Shown here piece after piece: positions 38,962 through 47,334 of a stretch of 64,000 bases of DNA (positions are counted from its first letter, which is position 1; each line of letters opens with the position of its first letter). Below the pieces are notes generated by a model. That model was not told the DNA's origin. It saw only the letters and a list, made by a program, of their open reading frames with translations, and did not search any database. Source of the DNA: Candidatus Rokuibacteriota bacterium (GTDB lineage: Bacteria; Methylomirabilota; Methylomirabilia; Rokubacteriales; CSP1-6); NCBI GenBank assembly GCA_016866775.1, contig VGLJ01000018.1, positions 1 to 64,000 on the forward strand, read 5' to 3'. A program made the translations under genes and the position numbers.

Positions 38962-39678
38962 GTGAATCAGGAACTCACGACGCTCATCGACCTGCAGGGC
39001 TTCGACTCCAGGATCGCCACCCTGGAGACGGAGGCGGCACGGTTGCCGAAGCAGATAGAGGCGATCCAGGCCTCGCTCGCGGAGGCGAAGAAGACGGTCG
39101 ACGCCTTCAAGACGAAGATCGACCAGACGCGCAAAGATCTGAGGTCCAAGGAGAAGGACCTCGAGGTCCACGCGCTCAAGCGCTCGAAGGAAGAGGCGCG
39201 GCTCTACGAGGTGAAGACGAACAAGGAATACTCCGCCGTCCTCCTCGAGATCGAGGAGATCAAGCAGATCAAGGCGAAGACGGAGGAAGAGATCCTCGCG
39301 CTCATGGAGATGCAGGAGCGCCTCGCCGTCGACGTGAAGGAGGCGGAGGCGCGGCTCAAGACCCGCGAGGAGCAGGCGAAGCAGGACGAGGGCGTCGTGC
39401 GCGGCAAGCTCGCGAAGGTCGAGCAGGAGCTCGCGGGCGTGCGCTCCGACCGCCTCGTGCGCGCGAAGGAGCTCCCGGCCAGCCTGCTCGCGAGCTACGA
39501 GCGGATCATGAAGGCGCGCGGCGGCACCGCGGTGGCGTCCGTCGGCGGCGCGTCGATCTGCGGCGGCTGCCGGATGAGCATCCGTCCGCAGGCGCTGCTC
39601 GAGCTGCGCAACGCGACGGACCTCATGACCTGCGAGAGCTGCGGCCGCTACCTCTACTGGCAAGAGACCCCGCAATAG
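38962..39678 (+). CDS. coiled-coil protein with C-terminal C4 zinc ribbon (DUF164/CdsZ-like)
   Basis: 238 residues. A long helical hairpin (about 1-180, heptads rich in Glu/Lys) is followed by a C4 zinc ribbon, CGGC ... CESC, near 198-230. This is the DUF164 or HP0958/CT398 fold. Known members bind flagellar mRNA (HP0958) or act as peptidoglycan/chaperone-like factors; no flagellar genes are nearby. GTG 38962 starts 13 bp after tRNA-Met. Its stop overlaps the proposed start of rnhA. Confidence 0.88.
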   Translation: MNQELTTLIDLQGFDSRIATLETEAARLPKQIEAIQASLAEAKKTVDAFKTKIDQTRKDLRSKEKDLEVHALKRSKEEARLYEVKTNKEYSAVLLEIEEIKQIKAKTEEEILALMEMQERLAVDVKEAEARLKTREEQAKQDEGVVRGKLAKVEQELAGVRSDRLVRAKELPASLLASYERIMKARGGTAVASVGGASICGGCRMSIRPQALLELRNATDLMTCESCGRYLYWQETPQ

Positions 39679-40124
39679 CCGAGCCCGAGGTCGTCCTCTA
39701 CACGGACGGCGCGTGCAGCGGGAATCCCGGTCCTGGCGGCTGGGCGGCGCTGATCGTCGACGGCGCCGGCGAGCGCGCGATCTCCGGCGCCGAGCCCCAC
39801 ACGACGAACCAGCGGATGGAGCTGCGCGCGGCCATCGAAGGCCTCGCCACGATTGGCGGCGCCCGTGACGTCGCGCTCTACACGGACTCGACCTACGTCA
39901 TGCATTGCTTCCGCGATCGCTGGTGGGCGAAGTGGGAAGCGAACGGGTGGCTCAACGCGGCCCGGCAGCCCGTGAGCAATCGCGATCTCTGGGCGCGCCT
40001 GATCGCCGAGACGCGCCGCCACGCCGTCACGTGGCACTGGGTCAAGGGCCACAGCGGGCGCCCGCAGAACGATCGCGTCGATCTGCTCGCGCGCCAGGCG
40101 ATCCTGACCCTCGCCGCGCGCTGA
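39675..40124 (+). CDS. rnhA: ribonuclease HI (start codon not ATG/GTG/TTG)
   Basis: About 149 residues. All four catalytic carboxylates are visible: Asp in VVLYTDGACSGNPGPGGW, Glu in MELRAAIEGL, Asp in YTDSTYV, Asp in NDRVDLLAR. Removes RNA from RNA:DNA hybrids. No ATG, GTG or TTG exists in frame between the upstream gene body and the catalytic core; the likeliest start is ATA 39675, overlapping the TAG of the zinc-ribbon gene, or CTG 39657. This suggests a non-canonical start with translational coupling, or a base error in ATA. Confidence 0.9.
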   Translation: MAEPEVVLYTDGACSGNPGPGGWAALIVDGAGERAISGAEPHTTNQRMELRAAIEGLATIGGARDVALYTDSTYVMHCFRDRWWAKWEANGWLNAARQPVSNRDLWARLIAETRRHAVTWHWVKGHSGRPQNDRVDLLARQAILTLAAR

Positions 40125-40157
40125 GCGCGGGTGATCGCCGCGCTACAATCGCGTCGC

Positions 40158-41999
40158 ATGCACGTGCGCCCCCGCCGCCTCTCGGCCGCCTCCACGCTGC
40201 TCGTCGCGGTGGTCATCGTCACGCTGGTGCTCGGCGGCTGCGCGACGGTCCGCCGCACGACGGCCGTTCCCGACCTGGTCAAGATCACGGTGCTGCAGAT
40301 CAACGACGCGTACCAGCTCGAGCCCGTGGACGACGGCCGACGCGGCGGGATGGCGCGGCTGGCCACGCTGGTGAAGCGGCTGCGCGCGGCGAACCCGAAC
40401 ACGCTGTTCGTCATCGCCGGCGACTTCCTGTCGCCCTCGGTGCTCTCGACGTACCTGAAGGGCCGCCAGATGATCGCGGTGCTCGACGCGATCGGGCTCG
40501 ACGCCGCCACGTTCGGCAACCACGAGTTCGACTTCGGCGCCGCGGTGCTGGTCGAGCGCATGCGCGAGTCGCGCTTCACGTGGATCTCGTCGAACGTGCG
40601 CGACCCGAGGACGGGCGGCGCGCTCGGCGGCGCGCAGCACGACCGCATCGTCACGCTCGGCGGCATCCGCGTGGGGTTGCTCGGGCTGACGCTCACCGAG
40701 ACCGCGCACCGCGCGGTCGGCGGCCACGAGGTGCGCTTCGACGACACGCTCAAGACCGGCACGGCGACCGCGGACGCCCTGCGGCGCCGCGGCGCCCAGC
40801 TGGTGATCGCGATCACCCACCAGGACATGGCCGCGGACATCGAGCTCGGCGCCAAGGCCGCGATCGATCTCATCGTCGGCGGCCACGAGCACGAGCCGCT
40901 CGTCGCCGAGAGCGCGAAGGCCGTGATCACGAAGGGCGGCAGCGACGCGCGCTACCTCGTGCAGATCGACCTCTGGGTCACGCGCGAGGGCAAGCTCGTC
41001 GAGCGCTCGTGGACCTTTCACGAGGTGAGCGCGCGCATCCCGCCCGATCCCGCGATCGAGACGCTGATCGCGCGCTACACCGCGGAGCTCGACCGCGAGC
41101 TCAACGTGCCCGTCGGGCGCACCGGGGTCGTGCTCGACGCGCGACGCCAGATCCTTCGCACGCAGGAGACCGGCCTCGGGAACTTCATCGCCGACGTGAT
41201 GCGCGAGGCGCACCAGGCGGACGTGGCGGTGATGAACGGCGGCGGAATCCGCGGCGACAAGATCATCCCGCCCGGCGAGCTCACCCGGCGCGACGTCTAC
41301 ACGCTGGTCCCGTTCAGCAACGCGGTGGTGAAGGTCGAGGTCACGGGCGCGGCGCTCCGCCAGATGCTCGAGCACGGCCTGGCGCAGGCCGACAACCAGG
41401 GCGGCGGCTTCCTGCAGGTGTCCGGGTTGCGGGCCACCTACGCCCCCGCGCGGCCGGCCGGGCAACGCGTCGTGAGTCTCGAGGTGGGCGGCAAGCCCGT
41501 CGACCCCGGCGCGCGGTACACCGTCGCGACGATCGAGTTCATCGCGAACGGCGGCGACGGGCAGCCCGCGTTCCGCGGCGCGCGCGTGCTCGTCCCGATG
41601 ACGAACGCGCCGGACCTGCCCACGCTGACGCTGCAGGCGATCGAAGCGCGCAAGACGATCGCGCCCGCGGTCGAAGGGCGCCTCCGCGCGGTCACGTCGT
41701 CCTCGTCACGATCGCGCTTCGGCGATCAGCGCGACGATCGCGAGGACCGCGAGCGCGCCGCCGAGGATGAAGCGGCCGTCTTCGTGCGATCCGTGGGCGA
41801 CGGGCTCCGGCACGGACGTATACTGAATCCCGCGCCAGAGAAGATCGGACGGTCGCCGGTCACTTCGCGTGACGGGAGGAAAGTCCGGGCTCCGCAGGGC
41901 AGGGTGCTGGCTAACGGCCAGGGGGGGCGACCCCACGGACAGTGCCACAGAAAACAAACCGCCGCGGTGGCAACACACGCGGTAAGGGTGAAACGGTGA
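40158..41999 (+). CDS. 5'-nucleotidase/metallophosphatase lipoprotein (UshA family); frame runs into rnpB
   Basis: Lipoprotein signal (basic RPRRLS, hydrophobic core, LVLGGC lipobox), then metallophosphoesterase motifs LQINDAY, AGDFLSPS, FGNHEFDFG, AITHQD and GGHEHEP, and the C-terminal UshA-type domain (ETGLGNFIADVMREA, NGGGIRG, VPFSNAVV). Cleaves nucleotides or UDP-sugars in the periplasm. Family similarity ends near 41695, but the frame stays open to 41999, adding ~100 Arg-rich residues and overlapping the first 169 nt of rnpB. ATG 40158 is preferred over GTG 40131 because it begins the signal peptide. Confidence 0.88.
   Translation: MHVRPRRLSAASTLLVAVVIVTLVLGGCATVRRTTAVPDLVKITVLQINDAYQLEPVDDGRRGGMARLATLVKRLRAANPNTLFVIAGDFLSPSVLSTYLKGRQMIAVLDAIGLDAATFGNHEFDFGAAVLVERMRESRFTWISSNVRDPRTGGALGGAQHDRIVTLGGIRVGLLGLTLTETAHRAVGGHEVRFDDTLKTGTATADALRRRGAQLVIAITHQDMAADIELGAKAAIDLIVGGHEHEPLVAESAKAVITKGGSDARYLVQIDLWVTREGKLVERSWTFHEVSARIPPDPAIETLIARYTAELDRELNVPVGRTGVVLDARRQILRTQETGLGNFIADVMREAHQADVAVMNGGGIRGDKIIPPGELTRRDVYTLVPFSNAVVKVEVTGAALRQMLEHGLAQADNQGGGFLQVSGLRATYAPARPAGQRVVSLEVGGKPVDPGARYTVATIEFIANGGDGQPAFRGARVLVPMTNAPDLPTLTLQAIEARKTIAPAVEGRLRAVTSSSSRSRFGDQRDDREDRERAAEDEAAVFVRSVGDGLRHGRILNPAPEKIGRSPVTSRDGRKVRAPQGRVLANGQGGRPHGQCHRKQTAAVATHAVRVKR
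41819..41824 (+). promoter_or_regulatory. -10 box of rnpB
   Basis: TATACT lies 6 nt before the first base of the P1 helix at 41831, the expected transcription start. No good -35 is seen 16-18 bp upstream. Confidence 0.55.
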
Positions 42000-42200
42000 G
42001 GTAAGAGCTCACCAGCGGCGCGGGTGACCGCGCCGGCTCGGCAAACCCCACCCGGAGCAAGGCTGAATAGGGGAGCGATGGGATGGCCCGTCCCGCTCCC
42101 GGGTCAAGCCGCTCGAGACGCCGGGTAACCGGCGTCCTAGAGAAATGACCGTCACCTCGCAAGAGGGACAGAACCCGGCTTACAGATCTTCTCTGGCGCG
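41831..42200 (+). ncRNA. rnpB: RNase P RNA (bacterial type A)
   Basis: The ends form a perfect 16-bp P1 helix: CGCGCCAGAGAAGATC (41831-41846) with GATCTTCTCTGGCGCG (42185-42200). Conserved core segments are present: GAGGAAAGTCCGGGCTC (P3/P4 side), ACAGAAAACAAACCGCC, AAGGGTGAAACGGTGAGGTAA, and AGAGGGACAGAACCCGGCTTA near the 3' end. About 370 nt, a normal type A length. Ribozyme component for 5' maturation of tRNAs. Confidence 0.97.
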
Positions 42201-42232
42201 ATTTCCCACTTCTCACACGTAACGGGTGACGC

Positions 42233-42688
42233 ATGAGCGAGCAACGCGCGGATGGGCCGCGGCCACTACCGGTCGACCAGCTCTACCAGTTCTATCGCTA
42301 CGAGGTGAAGCACGAGGACGACCTGATCGGCCAGCGGATCAACTGGTTCATGGCGGGGCAGGCGTTCCTGCTCGTCGCGCTCGCCATCGTGCACAAGGGT
42401 GACGCGGCGATGCCGTCGCCGATCAACAACCCGTTCTTTCCCATGGTGCCGATCGTCGCGCTGATCGCCTCGGTCTTCATCTTCGCCGGGGTGATCGCGG
42501 GCACCGTCGCGCTGGGCCACTGGCGGACCGCGGTCCGGAAGCTCGTGCGCGAGTACCCCGACTTGCCCTACGTCCAGAACGAAGCCTGGATCGTCCCCGC
42601 GGCGTGGAGCGGGCCGCTGGTCACGCCGCTCGCGTTCATCGCCGCCTGGCTCTATCTTCTCGCGCACGGATACGGCATCCTGGGCTGA
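42233..42688 (+). CDS. hypothetical membrane protein, 151 aa, three TM segments
   Basis: Begins with a charged cytoplasmic stretch (LYQFYRYEVKHEDDLIGQRINW), then TM segments near 38-56, 70-94 and 125-148. The N-terminal pattern is seen in small unnamed membrane proteins of many bacteria. No catalytic motif. Starts 32 bp after rnpB with ATG 42233. Function unknown. Confidence 0.7.
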   Translation: MSEQRADGPRPLPVDQLYQFYRYEVKHEDDLIGQRINWFMAGQAFLLVALAIVHKGDAAMPSPINNPFFPMVPIVALIASVFIFAGVIAGTVALGHWRTAVRKLVREYPDLPYVQNEAWIVPAAWSGPLVTPLAFIAAWLYLLAHGYGILG

Positions 42689-42730
42689 GCAGCGGCGACC
42701 TCGCGGCCTGACGGCGAGCGGCGCGCGCGC

Positions 42731-43294
42731 TCAGGCCGCGCGGCGGCGCGGCATCGCGCGCGGCGCGGCGGTCTCGACCACGACCTCGCGCAGCCGCGCG
42801 TCGACGCGCTGCAGATAGAGCGCGAGCATCGGCGCGAAGGCGAGCGCGTGGGCGGCGAGCTGCGCGATCGGGCCGGCGCGCCGCGGGAACCAGTCCCACC
42901 CGAAGGGCGGCGCGATCACGTACGCGTTGACGGCCCAGAGCCCGCAGCCGTACGGCATCGCGGCGAGCAGCATCAGGGCCGTGCTGCGTCGTCGCGGGCG
43001 GCGCTCCATCATCGACGCGAACAGGAGCCCGAACGCCGCCGAGAGCGTCACGTGCACGAGCAGGCCGGCAATGACGATCGGCATGGCCGGCGTCGCCGGA
43101 TCCACCGCGCCGGAACCGAGCAGGATGCCGGCGGCCATGCGCAGCGGCAGGAGCGCCGCGCTCGTCCCGAAGGCGGCGACCGCGAGCGCGCTCTCGACGA
43201 TCAGCAGCGCGGCGCCGCCGAGCAGTCCACCCACCGCGCCGTGCCCGACCCAGGCGCCGTCCGCGATGTCCGGCCGCACGAGTACCGTCGCCAT
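42731..43294 (-). CDS. hypothetical membrane protein, 187 aa
   Basis: Four hydrophobic segments (GLLGGAALLIVESALAVAAF, PIVIAGLLVHVTLSAAFGLLFA, ALMLLAAMPYGCGLWAVNAYV, LAAHALAFAPMLALYLQ) and a basic C-terminus. No family recognised. ATG 43294 is chosen over an upstream in-frame start because the intervening residues lack coding character. It lies between the convergent gene at 42233 and dispersed repeat copy B. Confidence 0.65.
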   Translation of the reverse strand: MATVLVRPDIADGAWVGHGAVGGLLGGAALLIVESALAVAAFGTSAALLPLRMAAGILLGSGAVDPATPAMPIVIAGLLVHVTLSAAFGLLFASMMERRPRRRSTALMLLAAMPYGCGLWAVNAYVIAPPFGWDWFPRRAGPIAQLAAHALAFAPMLALYLQRVDARLREVVVETAAPRAMPRRRAA

Positions 43295-43388
43295 CGCGCG
43301 ATCGACGTTGCAGCCGCAGTGCCACCGAGATCCGCCGCCCACGCGGGCACGCCTGATGCAAAAGTGCCCGGCATCCGACGTGAGAACG

Positions 43389-43460
43389 TGGGGTGTGCGA
43401 GACGCACCCCCAAGCCCCCTCGGTGCGGGCCGGGAGTGAATCCCGGCCCTCCGCGACTGC
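43389..43460 (+). repeat. dispersed repeat family 1, copy B
   Basis: Full-length copy: GTGTGCGAGACGCACC mini-hairpin, C-rich middle, perfect hairpin GGGCCGGGA-N5-TCCCGGCCC (43426-43448), then CTCCGCGACTGCC. The last 35 bases differ from copy A (17757-17829, inverted) at one position. It sits directly after the stop of the deoxyhypusine synthase-like gene. Confidence 0.75.
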
Positions 43461-43461
43461 C

Positions 43462-44502
43462 CTACGACTCGAGAAATTCTCCGAACGCGTCACCGATATG
43501 CCCGCGCGTGCGGCGGTGCGACGGGCCGTAGTGCTCCGCGAGCCCCTGACAGATCAGCGGGAGCGCGATCGTCGCGTCGGTGAAGCACATCACGTTCACG
43601 CCGTCCGGCGTCTCCTTGCCCCACGAGATGCACTCGCTGGCGACGCTCGCGCCGCCCAGCCCGCCGAACACCGTGTTGTCCGTGGTGATCTGGATGGCGG
43701 CGCGATGCGGGCTCGCCTCGCCCCCGCGGATCGCGCAGACGCTGGTCGCGGTGATCTGGATGAAGTCCTTCGGGACGCCGCCACCGAGGAAGATCGCGGA
43801 GGTGCCTCGGCCGGGCGCCATGTAGCGCTCCATGACCTTGAGCGCGATGTCGTAGTCGCGGAAGAAGTCGACGGCAGGGCCGCGCACGCCGCTCTCGCGA
43901 TAGCCCTCGGCCAGCGGCCCGTCGTGCGCGGCGGGAACGAAGAGCGGGACGGCGTGGCGGGCGCAGGTCGCGGCCACCGAGCCGCCGAGGCCGTGCGACT
44001 CGAGCCACCGGCCGTACTCGGTCATGAAGCGCGCGCCGCTGATCGTCGCGTGCTTCCACGAGCCCGCGAGGTGGCGGAAGAAGTCCGCGGTGAACGACTC
44101 CATCGCGTCGTACTCCACCGCGCTCACGACGTGGTCGTAGAAGCGGTAGCGGCGTGCGTCCCAGAGCGCGGTGTCGTCGACGTGCTCGGGATCGACCTGG
44201 TAGAGCTCGGCGCCACGCAGCTCGAGGACATCCTCCGTGACGTTGGCGCACGTCGAGGCGACGAGATCGGCATAGCCGCGCTCGACGAGCCACGCCACGA
44301 GCGGCCAGAGGCCGGCGCTGGCGAGCGAGCCCGCGAGCCCGAGGCAGATCAGACTCTCGCCGTCGATCATGCCCTTCCACGCCTCGAACGCCTCGCCGAG
44401 CTTCCGTCCCTGAAACGCCGACCGCTGCATCCGTGAGAGGATCGCGCTCACCGAGCGGGCGCCGTTCTCCTCCACGCGCATCGCTACGCGCCGATTCGAC
44501 AT
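43462..44502 (-). CDS. deoxyhypusine synthase-like protein
   Basis: 346 residues. NAD-binding features of the deoxyhypusine synthase fold are visible: SLICLGLAGSLASAGLWP, STCANVTEDVLELRG, and IFLGGGVPKDFIQ with a lysine at the position that forms the enamine in the eukaryotic enzyme, then ITTDNTVFGGLGGAS. Bacteria have no eIF5A; characterised bacterial relatives make homospermidine or related polyamines, so a polyamine role is inferred. ATG 44502. Divergent from a SAM methyltransferase. Confidence 0.88.
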   Translation of the reverse strand: MSNRRVAMRVEENGARSVSAILSRMQRSAFQGRKLGEAFEAWKGMIDGESLICLGLAGSLASAGLWPLVAWLVERGYADLVASTCANVTEDVLELRGAELYQVDPEHVDDTALWDARRYRFYDHVVSAVEYDAMESFTADFFRHLAGSWKHATISGARFMTEYGRWLESHGLGGSVAATCARHAVPLFVPAAHDGPLAEGYRESGVRGPAVDFFRDYDIALKVMERYMAPGRGTSAIFLGGGVPKDFIQITATSVCAIRGGEASPHRAAIQITTDNTVFGGLGGASVASECISWGKETPDGVNVMCFTDATIALPLICQGLAEHYGPSHRRTRGHIGDAFGEFLES

Positions 44503-44544
44503 TCGGGCCTCCCTTTCCCCTCGATCGTGCTAGAGCATCGCACG

Positions 44545-45405
44545 ATGGCGACGCCCGCCGAGATCTTCGACGCGATGGCTCCCGAGTACGACGTGCTCGA
44601 GCCGTGGTACGAGCACCTCTACGCCCGGCTGCACGCGATCCTCGCGCACGCGCTCGCGCCTTCGGCCGGGCCGCGCGGCCGCGCCCTCGACGCGGGCTGC
44701 GGCCACGGCTTCCAGACGGTCCTGCTCCAGCGCCTCGGCTACGTGACCCACGGCGTGGATCTCGCGGCCGCGCTGCTGGCGCTCGCGCGACAGCGCGTGC
44801 CGGCGGCGGCGCTCGCCCGCGGCGATCTCACGGCGCTGCCCTATGCCGACGGAAGCTTCGACGTGGTCAGCTGCTGCGGCAGCACGCTGAGCTTCGTCGA
44901 CGATCCCGACCGGGCGCTCGCCGAGATCGCGCGCGTGCTCCGTCCCGGCGGCCGCGTCGTGCTCGAGTACGAGCACAAGTGGAGCTTCGACCTCGCGTGG
45001 ACCGCCGCGAGCGCGCTCACGCGGGACGCGCTCGGGTACGGGATCTCCGCCGGGACGCTGTGGCGCGCGCTGCGCCGGCCTTCGCGCGCCCCGCTGGTGC
45101 TGTCCTATCCGGGGTACGGAACGCTGACGCTCTTCAGCCGCCGCGATCTCGTGCGGCGCCTGGCGGCGGCGGGACTCCGGACGCAGCGCGCGTGGGGGAT
45201 CCACGCCTTCACGAACCTGATCCCGTCCACCACGCTGCACCAGCCGCGTCTGTCGCGAGGGCTCGCCGCGGTCTATCGCGCGCTCCGCGCCATCGAGACC
45301 GTCTGGACGCCGGCCGCGCTCGCGAACAGCGTGGTCGTCCTCGCCGTCAAGCCTCACACGGCCTCGACCGCGACCGGCGCGCCGCCGCGCGAGGCCGAGC
45401 GATAG
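44545..45405 (+). CDS. class I SAM-dependent methyltransferase
   Basis: 286 residues. Motif I ALDAGCGHGFQT, motif II THGVDLAAALL, post-motif segments ARGDLTALPYADGSFDVVSCCGSTLSFV, and IARVLRPGGRVVLEYEHKWS, typical of small-molecule or lipid/quinone methyltransferases. The substrate is unknown. ATG 44545 is used; a GTG six codons upstream is possible. The 3' end overlaps the convergent oxidoreductase gene by 52 bp. Confidence 0.87.
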   Translation: MATPAEIFDAMAPEYDVLEPWYEHLYARLHAILAHALAPSAGPRGRALDAGCGHGFQTVLLQRLGYVTHGVDLAAALLALARQRVPAAALARGDLTALPYADGSFDVVSCCGSTLSFVDDPDRALAEIARVLRPGGRVVLEYEHKWSFDLAWTAASALTRDALGYGISAGTLWRALRRPSRAPLVLSYPGYGTLTLFSRRDLVRRLAAAGLRTQRAWGIHAFTNLIPSTTLHQPRLSRGLAAVYRALRAIETVWTPAALANSVVVLAVKPHTASTATGAPPREAER

Positions 45406-46334
45406 CCCGCTTCGACGATGGCCACCGCCCGGAGGCCCTCCTCGACGGGCACGGGCACGGCCCCGCCGGTGCGCACGCTGCTGACGAACGCGCGCAAGAC
45501 TTCGCGGACCGTCGGGACCGCGGGCTCGACCCGGAGCGGCGTGCTCGTCCGACCCCGGATCAGCGACGCCGTTCCCTGGACGTGGTCCGCGACGATCGTG
45601 CCGCCGGCGCCGGCGACCTCGATGGTGCCGACGCGCCCACCCGCCGCGCGCGACCCCGACACCTGGCCGAGCAGCTCGGGCGCGTCGAAGCGCGCGAGCA
45701 TCACGAAGTTGTCCTCGGTCTCGGTGGCGGTGACCCGCGTCGTGGTACACGCGACCGAGGTCACCTCGCGGCCCGTCAGGACCCGGAGCAGGTCGATGCT
45801 GTGGACGCCGGTGTGGAGCAGCACACCGCCGCCGCTCTCCGCGCTGCGATCGAGCCACGCCAGCGGCGACGGCTCGAAGCGCTGGCTCAGCATCAGGGCG
45901 TGGACCGGGGCGATGCCGGGGAGCTCCGCGCGCACCGCCGCCACCGTCGCATCGTAGCGAAGCGTCTGGGCGACCATCGCGCGGACGCCGGAGGCCTTGA
46001 CCGCCTCGGCGATCCGCCGACCGGCCTCCACCGTCGGCGCGAGCGGCTTCTCGAGCAGCAGGGGCTTGCCCGCCGCGCACACCGCTTCGGCGATCGGCGC
46101 GTTGAGGGTCGGCGGCACGACGACGACGACCGCGTCGACGGCGGGATCCTTCACGAGCGCGCGCCAGTCGTCGTGGAACGCGCAGCCGTGGGCGCGCGCG
46201 ACCGCGACCCCTTCGTCGCGGTCGCGGCGGGACACCGCGACGAGCCGCGCATCGTCGACCTCCTCCGTGAGGTGGTGGACGTAGCGCAGCCCGTGCTTGC
46301 CGATCCCGATGATGCCGATGCCGAGCGCGGCCAT
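45354..46334 (-). CDS. Gfo/Idh/MocA family oxidoreductase
   Basis: 326 residues. N-terminal Rossmann (GIGIIGIGKHGLRYVHHL), VVVVPPTLNAPIAEAVCAAGKPLLLEKPLAPT with the family EKP motif, and the substrate domain with GGGVLLHTGVHSIDLLRVLTG. NAD(P)-dependent dehydrogenase or reductase of sugars or related compounds; substrate unknown. ATG 46334. Convergent overlap with the methyltransferase gene. Confidence 0.9.
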   Translation of the reverse strand: MAALGIGIIGIGKHGLRYVHHLTEEVDDARLVAVSRRDRDEGVAVARAHGCAFHDDWRALVKDPAVDAVVVVVPPTLNAPIAEAVCAAGKPLLLEKPLAPTVEAGRRIAEAVKASGVRAMVAQTLRYDATVAAVRAELPGIAPVHALMLSQRFEPSPLAWLDRSAESGGGVLLHTGVHSIDLLRVLTGREVTSVACTTTRVTATETEDNFVMLARFDAPELLGQVSGSRAAGGRVGTIEVAGAGGTIVADHVQGTASLIRGRTSTPLRVEPAVPTVREVLRAFVSSVRTGGAVPVPVEEGLRAVAIVEAGYRSASRGGAPVAVEAV

Positions 46335-46456
46335 GCAGACGGCGAACTATAGAAACAACCAAATGCTCCACGTCGTCAATGGAAACGAAACGGCCGTGGG
46401 GGCTCGCCGACGGGTTCCGCGCGGCCGCCCGAGATGAGAGAATGCGTGGCCACGCG

Positions 46457-47005
46457 ATGACCGACGTCCAGCGCGCGGCGCGTGATCGAGACGTGAGCCC
46501 GAAGCCTCGGCGACGCGCGCGCGGGCGGCTTCGCATTCGCGCGGGGACACGCCGCGACGCGCCGACGATCCTGGCGCTGATCCGCGGCCTCGCGGACTAC
46601 GAGCGCCTCGCGCACGAGGTCGACGCCACGCTCCCGCGCATCCTGCGCCACGGCTTCGGCACGCCGCGCTACTTCGAGACGTTGCTCTGCTTCGACGGCC
46701 GCCGCGCGGTGGGCTTCGCGCTCTACTTCTTCACGTACTCCACGTTCCTCGCCCGTCCCACGCTCTACCTGGAGGACCTCTTCGTCTCGCCGGACGCCCG
46801 CGGTCGCGGAGCCGGCAAGGCCCTGCTCGCCGCGCTGGCGCGGATCGCCACGCGCCGCGGCTGCGGCCGGATGGAGTGGACGGTGCTCGACTGGAACACG
46901 CCCGCGATCGGCTTCTACGAACGCCTGGGCGCGCGTCTGCGAAAGGATTGGATCCTGACCCGCCTCAGCGGCCCGGCGCTACGACGCCTGGGCCGCTCCC
47001 GCTGA
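46457..47005 (+). CDS. GNAT N-acetyltransferase (diamine acetyltransferase-like)
   Basis: 182 residues from ATG 46457; GTG 46493 is an alternative start. GNAT motifs: IRAGTRRDAPTILALIRGLADYERL, the VGFALYFFTYSTFLARPTLYLEDLFVSPDARGRGAGKALL acetyl-CoA loop (R-G-R-G-A-G), and WTVLDWNTPAIGFYERLGA. This pattern resembles spermidine/spermine N1-acetyltransferase relatives. A deoxyhypusine synthase-like gene 2 kb away could fit polyamine metabolism, but that link is only suggestive. Confidence 0.88.
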   Translation: MTDVQRAARDRDVSPKPRRRARGRLRIRAGTRRDAPTILALIRGLADYERLAHEVDATLPRILRHGFGTPRYFETLLCFDGRRAVGFALYFFTYSTFLARPTLYLEDLFVSPDARGRGAGKALLAALARIATRRGCGRMEWTVLDWNTPAIGFYERLGARLRKDWILTRLSGPALRRLGRSR

Positions 47006-47022
47006 AGGCGAGGCCGTCCGCA

Positions 47023-47062
47023 GCGCAGGGGGGAAATGGGCGGTGCGAGACGCACCCCCCAT
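47023..47062 (+). repeat. dispersed repeat family 1, partial copy C
   Basis: GCGCAGGGGG..., GGGC and the hairpin GGTGCG-AGA-CGCACC (47042-47056) followed by CCCCAT match the corresponding part of copy A; the GGGCCGGGA hairpin is missing. It lies between convergent gene ends, like copy A. Confidence 0.6.
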
Positions 47063-47067
47063 TGCGA

Positions 47068-47271
47068 TCAATTACGGCCGGCGAGCAGGGAGGTGTGGAC
47101 GAGGTCGTGGCGCGCGTCCGCCGGGGTCACCCAGCGGTCGAGCACGGCCCCGCAGGGGCAGGCGACGTGGATGCGGTAGCCGTCCACGCTCGGACGACCC
47201 GCCTCCTTGGTCACCTCTCCGCACTTCTCATGCGTTTCCAGAAACCGCTGAACCTCGGGATAGATGCCCAT
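47068..47271 (-). CDS. hypothetical protein, 67 aa, CxC-containing
   Basis: A small acidic/neutral protein (IYPEVQRFLETHEKCGEVTKEAG; VACPCGAVLDRWVTPADARHDLVHTSLLA). Three cysteines (C17 and CPC) might bind a metal. GAGGAG stands 3 nt before ATG 47271. No family recognised. It follows the ferredoxin-like gene on the same strand. Confidence 0.65.
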   Translation of the reverse strand: MGIYPEVQRFLETHEKCGEVTKEAGRPSVDGYRIHVACPCGAVLDRWVTPADARHDLVHTSLLAGRN

Positions 47272-47334
47272 TGGCTCCTCTGGGATGGAGCTAGGTGCAA
47301 TCCCGACGCCATCGATTTCATAGTGACCCCGCCG

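Noticed and set aside
41706-41813. Minus-strand 35-aa frame with a hydrophobic stretch (FILGGALAVLAIVALIA) opposite the 3' end of the nucleotidase frame
   Set aside because: Possible small membrane protein, but there is no clear ribosome-binding site or promoter and it is too short to judge.
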